Below are positions 1 through 9,124 of a stretch of DNA of 36,449 nucleotides, piece by piece. This stretch comes from Nocardia wallacei (GTDB lineage Bacteria > Actinomycetota > Actinomycetes > Mycobacteriales > Mycobacteriaceae). The notes beneath the pieces were generated by a model. It saw nothing but the letters and a program-made list of their open reading frames with translations, had not been told where the DNA came from and did not search any database. The stretch covers positions 1 through 36,449 of the forward strand of contig NZ_JARWQD010000038.1 of NCBI RefSeq assembly GCF_029869545.1, read 5' to 3'. How positions within the stretch are numbered: position 1 is the stretch's first letter; every line of letters begins with the position of its first letter. A program made the position numbers and the translations under genes.

Positions 1-36
1 TCCCCCCACCGCCCCTGGCCGGGGCCGGGGCGGTGG
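1..36. repeat. Foldback inverted repeat at the left contig end
   Basis: CCACCGCCCC (6-15) is an exact inverted copy of GGGGCGGTGG (27-36), separated by 11 nt of G/C. It lies inside the peptidase reading frame, where the protein also loses its conserved residues. A foldback or assembly artefact is more likely than a biological element. Confidence 0.6.
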
Positions 37-959
37 ATTAACTCGCCCCCCAACCCGCCCCCGGCCAACGGGTTGCGCGCGGCGGCGGCGCCGCAGGCGG
101 CGGGCCCGCCCGGCCCCACGGCCGCCACGGCGGCCGCCTGGGCGCGCTCCAGTTCGCCGTAGCGCGCGGAGATCTCGGGATCGGGCTCGCCGAGCACATA
201 GGTGCGCGTGGAATCGGAGTAGTAGCCGGGCTCGACCGGACCGCCGATGTCGACGACCACCACATCACCGGTGCCGAGGCGGCGATCCGACACCGCGTGG
301 TGCGGATTCGCCCCGTTCGGCCCGCTGCCGACGATCACGAACGCGGCCTCGGTATGCCCCTCCTCGACGATCGCCGCGGTGATGTCGGCGGCCACCTCCG
401 CCTCGGTGCGGCCCGCGCGCAGCCACTCGCCCACACGGGCGTGCACGCGGTCGATCGCCGCGCCCGCGCGCCGCAGGGCCTCGATCTCGCTGGCGTCCTT
501 GAGCATTCGCAGCTGCCGCAGCACCGGGGTGGCCGCGACCGGCAGCGCGGTGAGCGTGTCGGCGATGGGCAGCAGATGCAGCGCGGGCATGGTGTCGTCG
601 ACCGCCACCCGCGCCCCGGCGTTGAGCGCGGACTTCACCACCCGGTACGGATCCACGCCGTCGGTCCAGTCCAGCACCTGCAGCCCCAGTTCCCCCGCCG
701 CCGACCCGCCCAGCGACGCCAGTTCCAGTTTCGGAATCACCACCGAGGGCGTCTCCCCGCTGGCCGGGATCACCAGGCAGGTCAGCCGCTCGAACGACTG
801 CGCCCGCGACCCGATCAGATACCGCAGATCCGGCCCCGGCGTGATCAGCAGCGCATCCAGCTTGGCCGCCCGCGTCAGCTCCGCCGCCCGCTCCAATCGC
901 TTCCCGTAGACCTCTGCACCGAACCGTGCCTCCGTCTCCGCGCTCATGTAGATCGACAT
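1..959 (-). CDS. M24-family Xaa-Pro dipeptidase/aminopeptidase (partial, C-terminus cut)
   Basis: Metal-dependent cytosolic peptidase expected to cleave X-Pro bonds, resembling M. tuberculosis Rv2089c (called PepE there). The frame is open from the ATG at 959 to the window edge (about 319 codons; the family has about 370). An alternative ATG lies at 947. A creatinase-like N-terminal domain ([20 protein letters not shown]) precedes the pita-bread fold. The first two metal-binding Asp residues are visible in VVVVDIGG and in YSDSTRTY. Where the third ligand is expected, in an HRTGHGIG-like motif, the sequence reads HRPGPGQG; I attribute this to poor base quality in the first ~110 nt rather than to evolution. 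It is divergent from the exonuclease gene, with 90 bp between them. Family assignment is firm; the last ~40 residues should not be trusted. Confidence 0.88.
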   Translation of the reverse strand, partial: MSIYMSAETEARFGAEVYGKRLERAAELTRAAKLDALLITPGPDLRYLIGSRAQSFERLTCLVIPASGETPSVVIPKLELASLGGSAAGELGLQVLDWTDGVDPYRVVKSALNAGARVAVDDTMPALHLLPIADTLTALPVAATPVLRQLRMLKDASEIEALRRAGAAIDRVHARVGEWLRAGRTEAEVAADITAAIVEEGHTEAAFVIVGSGPNGANPHHAVSDRRLGTGDVVVVDIGGPVEPGYYSDSTRTYVLGEPDPEISARYGELERAQAAAVAAVGPGGPAACGAAAARNPLAGGGLGGELIHRPGPGQGRWG

Positions 960-1049
960 TACGCCCAACCGCGCGCCGCTTTCCCCCGATCTGCTTGCCC
1001 TTGCCGTCTTACCGCCGGATTGTCGGGTGCATCGGCTAGCGTCTGGGGC

Positions 1050-2027
1050 ATGAGCTCACCCGCCACCGGTCCGCTGCTGCTGCTCGACGGGGCCAGCCTG
1101 TGGTTCCGTGCCTTCCATGCCATTCCGGAGAAGATCACCGCGCCCGACGGGCAGCCGGTGAACGCGGTGCGCGGATTCACCGACATGGTGGCGGCGCTGA
1201 TCACCCGGCATGCCCCGGCGCGGCTGGTGGTGTGCCTGGATCTGGACTGGCGGCCGAGGTTCCGGGTGGAGCTGCTGCCCTCCTACAAGGCGCACCGGCT
1301 CGCCGACGCCGGTGGGCACGAGGCGGGCACGCCCGGGCCGGATATCGAGGAGGTGCCGGACACGCTGACCCCGCAGGTCGACATGATCCTCGCGGTGCTG
1401 GCCGCGGCGGGTATCGCGACCGCGGGCGCGGAGGGCCTGGAGGCCGACGACGTCATCGGCACCCTGGCCACCCGCGAGCGCACCGACGAGACGATCGTCG
1501 TGAGCGGCGACCGCGACCTGCTGCAGCTGGTCCGCGACGACCCCGCGCCGCCGGTGCGGGTGTTCTATGTCGGCCGCGGCCTGGCCAAGGCCGAGCTGTG
1601 GGGCCCGGCCGAGGTCGCGGCGAAATACGGTGTGCCGCAACGCAACGCCGGTCCCGCGTACGCCGATATGGCCACCCTGCGCGGCGACGCCTCCGACGGC
1701 CTGCCCGGTGTCGCGGGCATCGGCGACAAATCCGCCGCCACCCTGATCTCCCGCTTCGGCAGTCTCGACGCCCTGGTCGCCGCCGTCGAGGATCCGAATT
1801 CCGATCTGGCCCAGGGCGTCCGGGCCAAGCTGCGCGCCGCCGAGGGCTACCTGAAGGCGGCGGGGCCCGTCGTCCAGGTGGTCCGCGACGCCGAGGTCGG
1901 CCTCTCCGGCCCCGACGTATTACCCACGGCCCCGGCGGATCCCGAGGGCCTCCAGGCCCTGGCGGCCGCCTACAACGCCGAGAGCCCGATCAAGCGCCTG
2001 ATCGCGGCCCTCGGCGCACGGTCCTAG
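1050..2027 (+). CDS. Stand-alone 5'-3' exonuclease (PolA N-terminal-like)
   Basis: Structure-specific 5' nuclease of the family found at the N-terminus of DNA polymerase I, here as a separate 325-aa protein like M. tuberculosis Rv2090. The ATG at 1050 starts [20 protein letters not shown]. Acidic metal-binding motifs are visible in [35 protein letters not shown] and [11 protein letters not shown]. The helix-hairpin-helix segment [17 protein letters not shown] follows, typical of DNA-binding H3TH arches. No polymerase or 3'-5' proofreading domain is attached. It probably takes part in Okazaki-fragment or flap processing and repair. It is divergent from the M24 peptidase and convergent with the DUF4333 gene (6 nt between stop codons). 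Family assignment is secure; the cellular role is inferred. Confidence 0.93.
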   Translation: MSSPATGPLLLLDGASLWFRAFHAIPEKITAPDGQPVNAVRGFTDMVAALITRHAPARLVVCLDLDWRPRFRVELLPSYKAHRLADAGGHEAGTPGPDIEEVPDTLTPQVDMILAVLAAAGIATAGAEGLEADDVIGTLATRERTDETIVVSGDRDLLQLVRDDPAPPVRVFYVGRGLAKAELWGPAEVAAKYGVPQRNAGPAYADMATLRGDASDGLPGVAGIGDKSAATLISRFGSLDALVAAVEDPNSDLAQGVRAKLRAAEGYLKAAGPVVQVVRDAEVGLSGPDVLPTAPADPEGLQALAAAYNAESPIKRLIAALGARS

Positions 2028-2033
2028 CCGCCG

Positions 2034-2771
2034 TCAGCTCGGGCGGCCGACCTCGTAGGTGCCGTCGTCCTTGGTGATCTTGACGGCGACCTTCTTCTGC
2101 TCGCCGCCGACCTTCAGCGTGCAGTCGAAGGTCTTGCCGACCTCGACCTTCTGGCCGGAGGGGCAGCTGACGTCCTGGACGTCATCGATGCCGTAGGAAT
2201 CCTTGAGCACGGTCTGCACGCCGGTCTGCACGGCCTGATTGTCGAGCTTGTCGCTGGACAGGAAGACGACACCGAGCACGACCGCCGCCACGACCACCAC
2301 CGCGGCGACCACGCCGCCGATGATCAGGCCCTTCTTGGACTTCTTCGGACTGCTCAGCTGCAGCGGCTGCTGACCCCACTGCTGCTGGCCCGGCTGCTGC
2401 GGCTGACCCCACTGCTGACCGGGCTGCTGCGGCTGATTCCACTGCTGCTGGGTCGGCTCCCACGGCTGCTGACCGGGCTGCTGCTGCGGCCACGACGGCT
2501 GACTCTGCTGACCCCACTGCGGCTGCTGGGGAGGCTGGCCCCACTGCTGCTGACCGGGCTGCTGGCCCGGCTGCGGCTGACCCCACTGCTGGCCACCGCC
2601 CTGCTGACCCCACTGCTGGCCGGGCTGCGGCGCGCTGCCCGGCTGCTGACCCCACTGCTGGGTGGGACCGGCCGGACCGGGTGACTGCTGTCCGCCCCAC
2701 TGCTGGGTCGGATCGTTCGGGCGTCCCTCCCCTGGACCAGGGGTGTCGCTCGGTCCGTACGGGCCGCTCAT
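2034..2771 (-). CDS. Gln/Pro/Gly-rich single-pass membrane protein with DUF4333 domain
   Basis: 245 aa, resembling M. tuberculosis Rv2091c in position and architecture. Residues 1-140 are low complexity, built on repeated QQWGQ-type units, and are predicted to be cytosolic and disordered. A basic stretch (KKSKK) and one membrane helix (about 148-171) follow. A small extracytoplasmic DUF4333 domain spans roughly 175-243, with two cysteines (203 and 217) that could form a disulfide. The ATG at 2771 is preceded by GGAGG eight nt upstream. It lies downstream of helY on the same strand, with 155 nt between them, so it may have its own promoter. No biochemical function is known to me for the domain. 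The repeats make the N-terminal length prone to indels. Confidence 0.85.
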   Translation of the reverse strand: MSGPYGPSDTPGPGEGRPNDPTQQWGGQQSPGPAGPTQQWGQQPGSAPQPGQQWGQQGGGQQWGQPQPGQQPGQQQWGQPPQQPQWGQQSQPSWPQQQPGQQPWEPTQQQWNQPQQPGQQWGQPQQPGQQQWGQQPLQLSSPKKSKKGLIIGGVVAAVVVVAAVVLGVVFLSSDKLDNQAVQTGVQTVLKDSYGIDDVQDVSCPSGQKVEVGKTFDCTLKVGGEQKKVAVKITKDDGTYEVGRPS

Positions 2772-2926
2772 CTGCCTGCCTCCACTCGCACTCGTCTACA
2801 CACGCTTGCCCCCCGCGTGAGATCGCCTCACCACGGTCGGTACACGCAAGCATCCAATCACAGTCGATTGCGCCGCGTCCGGATTGGCGTGGTTCACCAT
2901 GTCCGGGAATGCGGGCGCGGCCGCCG

Positions 2927-5620
2927 TCAGGCCGCGTCCACGGCCACCACGCCGCGGCGGATGGCCTTCACCGCCTTGGCCGCCGTCGACGCCACCTCGG
3001 TGTCGTCGGCGGTCTGATGGATCTGGTCGAGCAGGTCGATCACCTGGCGGCACCAGCGCACGAAATCGCCCGCCGACAACGCGTTTCCCTGATCGCCGCT
3101 GGCGAGCAGCGATTCGGCCAGGCCGTCACCGCGGGCCCACTTGTAGACCCCGGTGACGAAACCGAGATCGGGCTCGCGGGTGGGCATCAGCTTGTGCCGG
3201 GCCTCGTCGGTGCGCAGCTGGCTCCACACGCCGACCGTGGCCCCGACGGCCCGGCGAATCGGCGCGGTCGGCCCGGCCGGGCCCAGGTAGCCGCCGGTCT
3301 CCTGCCGGGACTCGTACACCAGGATGGACACCACCGCGGCCAGTTCGGCGGCCCCGAGCCCGCGCCACAGACCCTGCCGAAGGCATTCGGCGACAACGAG
3401 ATCCGCCTCGGTGTAGATGCGCGCCAGCCGGCGCCCGTCGGCGGTCACCTCACCGGCGTCCACATATCCGCGCTCCTCCAGCAGCCCCACGATGCGGTCG
3501 AAGGTGCGTGCCAGCGAGTTCGTCGTGGCCGCCACCTTCTGCCGCATGGACTCGGTCTCGCGCTGCAGCCGGTAGTAGCGCTCGCCGACCCGCGCCAGCT
3601 GCTCGCGGTCGGGGCGGGTGTGCGCCGGATGCGAGCGCAGGGCGCGCCGCAGGGTCTGCAGTTCCCGGTCGTCGCCGCCCTTGGAGCGGGTGCCGCGGCG
3701 CTGCCTGCCCGGTGCGCTGATGCCGGTGCTGCGCAGCGCGGACGCGAGATCGCGGCGGGTGCGCGCGGTGCGGTGGTCGACGTGACGCGGCAGGCGCATC
3801 CAGCCCAGCGGCTGGGCCGGTGTCGGGAAGTCGGCGGCCGAGATCCGGCCCGCCCACTTGTCCTCGGTCAGCACCAGCGGCCGCGGATCCCCCGGGGACG
3901 CATCGGGTTCCAGGATCACCGCCAGGCCCTGGCGGCGGCCGGACGGAATCGCCACCACGTCTCCGCGGCGCAGCGAGGTCAGCGAGGCGACCGCCGCGCC
4001 CCGGCGGTCGGCCCGGCCCTGCCGCTCCAGGTCTCGTTCGCGCTGTTTCACGCGGTCCCGCAGCGACAGGTACTCGAGGAAGCCGTCGTCGTCGATCTGC
4101 GAACTCAGCTTGCGCAGCTGCCCCTCGTTGCGCTCGATCCCGCGCACCAGGCCCACCACCGACCGATCGGCCTGGAACTGCGCGAAGGACCGCTCCAGCA
4201 GCGCCCGCGACTCCGCCGCGCCCATCCGGTCGATCAGGTTGATCGACATGTTGTACCCGGGCCGGAACGAGCTGCGCAGCGGATAGGTCCGAGTGGAGGC
4301 CAGGCCCGCGACCGCGCTGGTGTCGACATCGGGATGCCACACGACCACCGCGTGACCCTCGATATCGATCCCGCGGCGCCCCGCCCGGCCGGTCAGCTGC
4401 GTGTACTCACCCGGGGTGAGTTCGGCGTGCGTCTCGCCGTTGAACTTCACCAGGCGCTCCAGCACCACCGTGCGCGCGGGCATGTTGATGCCCAGAGCCA
4501 GTGTCTCCGTGGCGAAGACGGCCCGCACCAGGCCGCGCACGAACAGCTCCTCCACGGTGTGCCGGAAGGCCGGGAGCATGCCCGCGTGGTGGGCGGCCAG
4601 GCCGCGGTGCAGCGCCTCCCGCCACTCCCAGTAGCCGAGCACCTCCAGATCGCTGCGCGGCAGGTCGCCGGTGTGCTTCTCGATGATCTCGTCGATCACC
4701 TCGTAGTCGCCCTCGCGGCTCAGGTCCAGCCGCGACCGCAGGCACTGGGCCAGCGCCCCGTCGCAGCCCGCGCGGCTGAAGATGAAGGTGATCGCCGGGA
4801 GCAGGGCCTCCTGATCGAGGACGGCGAGCATCTCCGGGCGCGGCAGCGGCCGGTAGAAGCGGCGCGGGCCGCCCCGCCCCCGCGGCCCGCCCCAGCCGTC
4901 CATCCGGTCCGCCTGCTCGCGGTGCTTGATGTAGCGCACCAGGTCCGCGTCGACGATCACCTTCTGATCGCCGGACTTCTGATCGAACAGGTCGAACATG
5001 CGCCGCCCCACCAGCACGTGCTGCCACAGCGGCACCGGCCGGGTCTCGTCGACGATCACCGCCGTATCGCCGCGCACGGTCTCCATCCAGGCGCCGAACT
5101 CCTCGGCGTTGCTCACCGTCGCCGACAGGCTCACCAGCCGCACGTCGGGCGGCAGGTGCAGGATGACCTCCTCCCAGACCGCGCCGCGGAACCGGTCGGC
5201 CAGGTAGTGCACCTCGTCCATGACGACGTACGAAAGCCCCTGCAGCGCATCCGAACTCGCGTAGAGCATGTTGCGGAGCACCTCGGTGGTCATCACCACG
5301 ACCGAGGCGTCGGGATTCAGCGACTGATCGCCGGTCAGCAGCCCGACCGCACCGCGGCCGTAGCGCTCGACCAGATCGGCGTACTTCTGGTTCGACAGCG
5401 CCTTGATCGGGGTGGTGTAGAAGCATTTGCCGCCCGCGGCGAGCGCCAGGTGCACCGCGAACTCACCGACCACGGTCTTACCCGCGCCGGTCGGGGCGCA
5501 CACCAGCACGCTGTGCCCGCCCTGCAGGGCGGCACAGGAATCCCGCTGGAAGGGATCGAGGGAGAAATCGAGCTCCGCGGCAAATGCCGCGAGTTCGCCA
5601 GTCAGCGACCGAAGTGTCAC
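2927..5620 (-). CDS. helY: Ski2-like DEAD/DEAH-box RNA helicase HelY
   Basis: 897-aa superfamily 2 helicase, orthologous in order and length to M. tuberculosis HelY (Rv2092c, about 906 aa). Walker A is APTGAGKT (42-49), motif II DEVH (135-138) and motif III SLSAT (164-168); motif VI reads LTGRAGRRGID in the second RecA domain. The C-terminal half matches the rRNA-processing arch and DSHCT region of Ski2/Mtr4 proteins. It probably remodels structured RNA. The start is a GTG at 5620, only 3 nt after the tatC stop, so it is very likely co-translated with tatC. This tatC-helY linkage matches the mycobacterial order. No damage is seen. Confidence 0.95.
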   Translation of the reverse strand: MTLRSLTGELAAFAAELDFSLDPFQRDSCAALQGGHSVLVCAPTGAGKTVVGEFAVHLALAAGGKCFYTTPIKALSNQKYADLVERYGRGAVGLLTGDQSLNPDASVVVMTTEVLRNMLYASSDALQGLSYVVMDEVHYLADRFRGAVWEEVILHLPPDVRLVSLSATVSNAEEFGAWMETVRGDTAVIVDETRPVPLWQHVLVGRRMFDLFDQKSGDQKVIVDADLVRYIKHREQADRMDGWGGPRGRGGPRRFYRPLPRPEMLAVLDQEALLPAITFIFSRAGCDGALAQCLRSRLDLSREGDYEVIDEIIEKHTGDLPRSDLEVLGYWEWREALHRGLAAHHAGMLPAFRHTVEELFVRGLVRAVFATETLALGINMPARTVVLERLVKFNGETHAELTPGEYTQLTGRAGRRGIDIEGHAVVVWHPDVDTSAVAGLASTRTYPLRSSFRPGYNMSINLIDRMGAAESRALLERSFAQFQADRSVVGLVRGIERNEGQLRKLSSQIDDDGFLEYLSLRDRVKQRERDLERQGRADRRGAAVASLTSLRRGDVVAIPSGRRQGLAVILEPDASPGDPRPLVLTEDKWAGRISAADFPTPAQPLGWMRLPRHVDHRTARTRRDLASALRSTGISAPGRQRRGTRSKGGDDRELQTLRRALRSHPAHTRPDREQLARVGERYYRLQRETESMRQKVAATTNSLARTFDRIVGLLEERGYVDAGEVTADGRRLARIYTEADLVVAECLRQGLWRGLGAAELAAVVSILVYESRQETGGYLGPAGPTAPIRRAVGATVGVWSQLRTDEARHKLMPTREPDLGFVTGVYKWARGDGLAESLLASGDQGNALSAGDFVRWCRQVIDLLDQIHQTADDTEVASTAAKAVKAIRRGVVAVDAA

Positions 5621-5623
5621 TTG

Positions 5624-6610
5624 TCAGAGGGTATCGGAGTAGTCCGACACGGGTCGCTGTGTTTTCTCCGCCCGCGCCGCGACCGGCTCGGCCGCGCCCA
5701 CCGGTCCGGGCGCGTCGACCGGCGCCACGCCGCCGACCGCCTCGGGCCGCTCGTCGAGCGGGGATGCCTCGTCGTCGGAGAGTTTGCTCCAGTCGTCGCG
5801 GCGGGCCCGGCGCTTGTCGTTCAGGCGCGCGATCTGGACCGCGACCTCGAACAGCAGCGTCAGCGCGAAGGCCAGCGCCAGCATCGAGAACGGGTCCTGC
5901 GGGGTGACGATCGCCGCGAAGACGAACAGGCCGAAGATCAGCCCGCGCCGCCACTTCTTGAGCTTCTCGTAGCTCAGCACGCCGATCATGTTCAGCCCCA
6001 CGACCAGCAGCGGCGTCTCGAAGCTGACCCCGAAGATGATCAGCAGGCGGATGATGAAGTCGAAGTACTCCGAGCCTCGCAGGGCGGTGATCTGCGCGTT
6101 GTCACCGATGCCCATCAGGAAGCTGAGGGCGTGCGCGACCACCCAGTACGCCAGCACCGCGCCCGCGACGAACAGCACGGCGCCCGCGCCCACGAAACTG
6201 ATCGCGTACCTGCGCTCCTTCGAGTACAGACCCGGTGTGATGAACGCCCACAGCTGGTACAGCCACACCGGACACGCCATCACCACGCCCGCGGTCAGGC
6301 CCACCTTGAACCGCAGCATGAACTGCTCGAACGGCGCGGTCGCCAGCAACCGGCAGGCACCGTCGGGGCTCAGCTGGACGCGCTTGGCCGCGGGCAGCTC
6401 ACAGTAGGGACCGCGCAGGATGTCGCCGAGGCTTTCGATGCCGAGGAAGCCGTGGCCGTACCACAGGAACCCGAGCACGGTGGTGAGCGCGACGGCCAAC
6501 AGGGACTTCAGGATCCGCGACCGCAGCTCGTGCAGGTGCTCCACCAGCGACATGGTGCCGTCGGGGTTGACCCGGCGACGGCTGCGCCGGGGGTCGAACG
6601 GAATGCGCAT
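5624..6610 (-). CDS. tatC: Sec-independent (Tat) translocase subunit TatC
   Basis: Polytopic core receptor of the twin-arginine translocase, which binds signal peptides of folded cargo. From the ATG at 6610 it is 328 aa (TatC in M. tuberculosis is 308). Six hydrophobic segments are visible. Family motifs include [14 protein letters not shown] near the N-terminus, a [16 protein letters not shown] loop, and [15 protein letters not shown] before the fifth helix. I chose ATG 6610 ([19 protein letters not shown]) because GCGAGGC lies about 10 nt upstream; the frame is open further to 6694 but with non-conserved, Arg-rich residues. The charged C-terminal tail of about 60 aa is low complexity. It lies 122 nt downstream of tatA, with a strong hairpin between them. 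Confidence 0.95.
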   Translation of the reverse strand: MRIPFDPRRSRRRVNPDGTMSLVEHLHELRSRILKSLLAVALTTVLGFLWYGHGFLGIESLGDILRGPYCELPAAKRVQLSPDGACRLLATAPFEQFMLRFKVGLTAGVVMACPVWLYQLWAFITPGLYSKERRYAISFVGAGAVLFVAGAVLAYWVVAHALSFLMGIGDNAQITALRGSEYFDFIIRLLIIFGVSFETPLLVVGLNMIGVLSYEKLKKWRRGLIFGLFVFAAIVTPQDPFSMLALAFALTLLFEVAVQIARLNDKRRARRDDWSKLSDDEASPLDERPEAVGGVAPVDAPGPVGAAEPVAARAEKTQRPVSDYSDTL

Positions 6611-6691
6611 GGATGTGATTGCCTCGCTGGTCGCCTGGCCCGGAACCTGAACACGCGCGCCGCCCGCCACCGCCCGGCGCACGACAGCACG

Positions 6692-6722
6692 CATCCCGGG
6701 ATGATCGTCTCATCCCGGGATC
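6692..6722 (-). terminator. 12-bp perfect hairpin between tatA and tatC
   Basis: ATCCCGGGATGA (6693-6704) pairs exactly with TCATCCCGGGAT (6710-6721) around a 5-nt loop. Each arm is itself a CATCCCGGGAT-type palindrome. It starts 12 nt after the tatA stop on the transcribed strand. No U-tract follows, so it is better read as a 3'-end stabiliser or partial attenuator than a full terminator. Confidence 0.6.
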
Positions 6723-6732
6723 GACACCTCTG

Positions 6733-6987
6733 CTACGCCTTGTGCGTTTCCGGATTCGCCTGCGGCACCGAATTGGTCGGCTGGGCCGGGGGCAGTTCCT
6801 GGGTCGCGGGCTTGGCGGGCTGCTCGGACTTCTTCTCGCCGTCCGACTGCATCTCGCTCATCTCGCTCTTGAAGATGCGCAGCGAACGACCGAGGCCGCG
6901 GGCCGCGTCCGGCAGCCGCTTGGCGCCGAAGAGCACCAGCACCAGCACCGCGATGATGATCCAATGCGTCGGGCTGAGTGAACCCAT
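6733..6987 (-). CDS. tatA: Tat translocase pore subunit TatA
   Basis: 84-aa single-pass protein forming the size-adjustable Tat channel. An N-terminal membrane helix (about 6-21) is followed by the [18 protein letters not shown] hinge and amphipathic helix, diagnostic of TatA. A charged, Pro/Gln-rich tail follows. The start is ATG 6987, preceded by GGAGGT with ideal spacing. It is followed by tatC on the same strand. TatA is needed in large excess over TatC; the hairpin at 6692-6722 could help achieve that by protecting the tatA 3' end. Confidence 0.96.
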   Translation of the reverse strand: MGSLSPTHWIIIAVLVLVLFGAKRLPDAARGLGRSLRIFKSEMSEMQSDGEKKSEQPAKPATQELPPAQPTNSVPQANPETHKA

Positions 6988-7052
6988 CGATTACCTCCAA
7001 AGACTGTGGTATGTCCGATGCTACCGGACCGGGTACGGGGTGAACGCGCTCG

Positions 7053-8099
7053 TCAGGTCTCGTTCGCCGGGTGTTCGGCGGGTCGATCCTGCGCCGACTG
7101 CAACTGTGCCAGCAGCTCCGGACCCGCCCATCTGCGGGGGTCGCCGCGCTCGGCGGCCTCGACCAGCTCCACCAGGCGGGCGTTCACCGGCGTGGGCGTC
7201 GCGACCATCTGCCCCAGGCGCACGATCTCCCCCGACAACCAGGCGATCTCCGTGCGGCGGCCCAGCGCCAGATCGTCGGCCATCGACGAGCGGGCCATCG
7301 GATCCACCGCCAGCACCCGCCCGGCAACCCGCGTGAAAACCGCGTCGGGCACGGTGAGCAACCGTGTCATCAGCCCGGGCGGCAGCGGGGTCAGCCGGGC
7401 CGGGTGGATCCGGGCGCGGCGCATCACCTCCAGCGCCTCGGCCTGCGCCAGCGCCAGGCAGCGGCGATAGTCGCGGGTGGCGAGCTGTTCGCGCAACGGC
7501 CGACCCGACAGGGCATTGATCGCGTTGTTGAGATTCAGCAGCAGTTTGGCCCACTGCACGGGCCGCAGGTCCGGGTAGCGGCGCAGCTCCAGCCCGGCCC
7601 GCCGGAACAGGGGCGCGAACCGCTCGAGGGCCGGATCGGCGGCGACGGCCAGCCCGCCCTCGGTGCCGCGATGGAAGCGGCCGCCCTCCTGATGCGCCAC
7701 ATTGCACATCACCATGCCCGCGAGCACCACGCACGACGGCAGGACCTCCCGGATCGCGGTGTCGTTGCCGATCCCGTTCTGCAGGCTCAGCACGACCGTG
7801 CCGGGCCGGATCCGCTCGGCCAGCTGCCGCGCGGCCTCGGTGGTCTGCGCGGACTTCACCGTGATCAGCACGAGGTCGGCGGCGCCGACGTCGTCGGGCG
7901 CGGTGGCGACCTGGAACGCCGTCGGCGCGACCCGCTCGTCGCCGCCGTCGAGATCGGTCAGCCGCAGCCCCGTCGCGGAGATCTCGTCGAGCAGTCGCGG
8001 GCGACCGACGAAGGTGACGTCCGCGCCCGCGGCCGCCAGCTTCCCGCCCACGAAGATGCCGATGCTGCCGGCGCCGAGCACCGTCACGCGAAACGTCAA
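7053..8099 (-). CDS. Ketopantoate reductase family (PanE/ApbA) oxidoreductase
   Basis: 348-aa NADP-dependent 2-dehydropantoate 2-reductase-like protein. The N-terminal Rossmann motif is GAGSIG (residues 9-14). LQNGIGND follows in the cofactor domain, and the C-terminal helical domain carries the expected catalytic Lys in WAKLLLNLNNAINAL. The start is probably TTG at 8099: its last two bases are the first two of the pafC stop (TTGA overlap), and GAGGAGGT lies 9 nt upstream. A GTG at 8087 is the alternative. In M. tuberculosis, as I recall, pafC is followed directly by tatA, so this gene is an insertion coupled to pafC. It could supply pantoate for coenzyme A, or be one of the many PanE paralogues acting on other 2-keto acids; the sequence does not decide. 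Confidence 0.87.
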   Translation of the reverse strand: MTFRVTVLGAGSIGIFVGGKLAAAGADVTFVGRPRLLDEISATGLRLTDLDGGDERVAPTAFQVATAPDDVGAADLVLITVKSAQTTEAARQLAERIRPGTVVLSLQNGIGNDTAIREVLPSCVVLAGMVMCNVAHQEGGRFHRGTEGGLAVAADPALERFAPLFRRAGLELRRYPDLRPVQWAKLLLNLNNAINALSGRPLREQLATRDYRRCLALAQAEALEVMRRARIHPARLTPLPPGLMTRLLTVPDAVFTRVAGRVLAVDPMARSSMADDLALGRRTEIAWLSGEIVRLGQMVATPTPVNARLVELVEAAERGDPRRWAGPELLAQLQSAQDRPAEHPANET

Positions 8100-9109
8100 G
8101 CGGGACCGACCTCCTCGATCGCGGTCCGGTCGTATCCGGCACCGCCGGTGTTCTCGAGCGTCTCGTAGGCCGACAGGGCGGCGCTCGACCGCTCCCGGAC
8201 CGCGGTCACCAGCTCCGCCGGGCCCAGCACCGTCACTCCGGAGCCGAATCCGAGCAGCAACCGCGCCATCCAGTCCAGCGTGGCGAAGCGCATGGTGGCC
8301 TCCACGCTGCCGTCGGGGTGCACCGCGACCCGGTGCATCGGATATTGATCCAGCACCCAGCCGTAGTCGGCGTGTATCAGCAAGCGCGCCAACGGGATCG
8401 CCGGATCGTCGGAGAACAGGTCCAGGGCCGCGGATTCGTCGGTGGCGTGGCTGGGCGGGCGCGCGGGTTCGGCGAGTTCGGTGGCCTCCTCGATGCGGTC
8501 GAACCGGAACAGCCGCACCCCCTCGGCCTGGCGGCACCATGCCTGCAGGTAGGAGTTGTTGTCCACCAGCACGATTCGGATGGGGTCGACCACCCGCTCG
8601 GAGACCACGTCGCGGCTGGCCGAGTAGTACACCAGGCGCAGCGCCCGGCCGCGGGCCAGGGCCGAGCGCACCGTGGTCACCGCGGGAGCCTCCGCGGGCG
8701 CCGCCGGTTCCGGGCCGGCCCATCGGTCCGGATCGCCGGCGATCGCCGACTCGATCTTCGCCATGGCCGAGCGGGCGGCGGTGGGGTCCACCATGCCCGG
8801 CAGGTCCGCGATCGAGCGCAGCGCCACCAGCACCGCGGTCGCCTCCGTGGAGGTCAGCCGCAGCGGGCGTTCGATACCGGCGGAGAAGGTGACCTCGATG
8901 CTCTCCTCGGAGAACGACAGGTCGATCAGATCGCCCGGTCCGTAGCCGGGCAGGCCGCACATCCACAGCTGGTTCAGGTCGTTCATCAGCTGTTTGGTCG
9001 TGACGCCGAGTTCCGCGGCGGCCTCGGCGGCGCTGATTCCCGGATTGGCCAGGAAGTACGGAACCATGTTCAGCAGTCGCGACAACCGCGTCGACAGCCG
9101 ACTACTCAC
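8096..9109 (-). CDS. pafC: WYL-domain transcriptional regulator PafC
   Basis: 337-aa partner of PafB. An N-terminal winged-HTH (STRLSRLLNMVPYFLANPG then an AEAAAELGVTTKQLMNDL helix pair) is followed by a WYL domain (region of RALRLVYYSASRD) and a WCX-type C-terminal extension. In mycobacteria PafB and PafC act together as the activator of the LexA/RecA-independent DNA-damage response, with WYL proposed to sense single-stranded nucleic acid. The start is GTG 9109, 15 nt after the pafB stop, so the two are almost certainly co-transcribed. The stop overlaps the TTG start of the PanE-like gene. Despite the Paf name it is not a proteasome component. Confidence 0.93.
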   Translation of the reverse strand: MSSRLSTRLSRLLNMVPYFLANPGISAAEAAAELGVTTKQLMNDLNQLWMCGLPGYGPGDLIDLSFSEESIEVTFSAGIERPLRLTSTEATAVLVALRSIADLPGMVDPTAARSAMAKIESAIAGDPDRWAGPEPAAPAEAPAVTTVRSALARGRALRLVYYSASRDVVSERVVDPIRIVLVDNNSYLQAWCRQAEGVRLFRFDRIEEATELAEPARPPSHATDESAALDLFSDDPAIPLARLLIHADYGWVLDQYPMHRVAVHPDGSVEATMRFATLDWMARLLLGFGSGVTVLGPAELVTAVRERSSAALSAYETLENTGGAGYDRTAIEEVGPA

Positions 9110-9124
9110 ACCCCACCCCCGCGC

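Noticed and set aside
5624..6694. TatC starting at 6694
   Set aside because: The extra 28 residues are Arg/Ala-rich and not conserved; ATG 6610 has a ribosome site and a normal N-terminus.
2681..7336. A 1551-codon open frame on the plus strand
   Set aside because: It lies antisense to helY, tatC and tatA, has a biased His/Arg/Gln/Pro composition with no domain, and arises from high GC at third codon positions.
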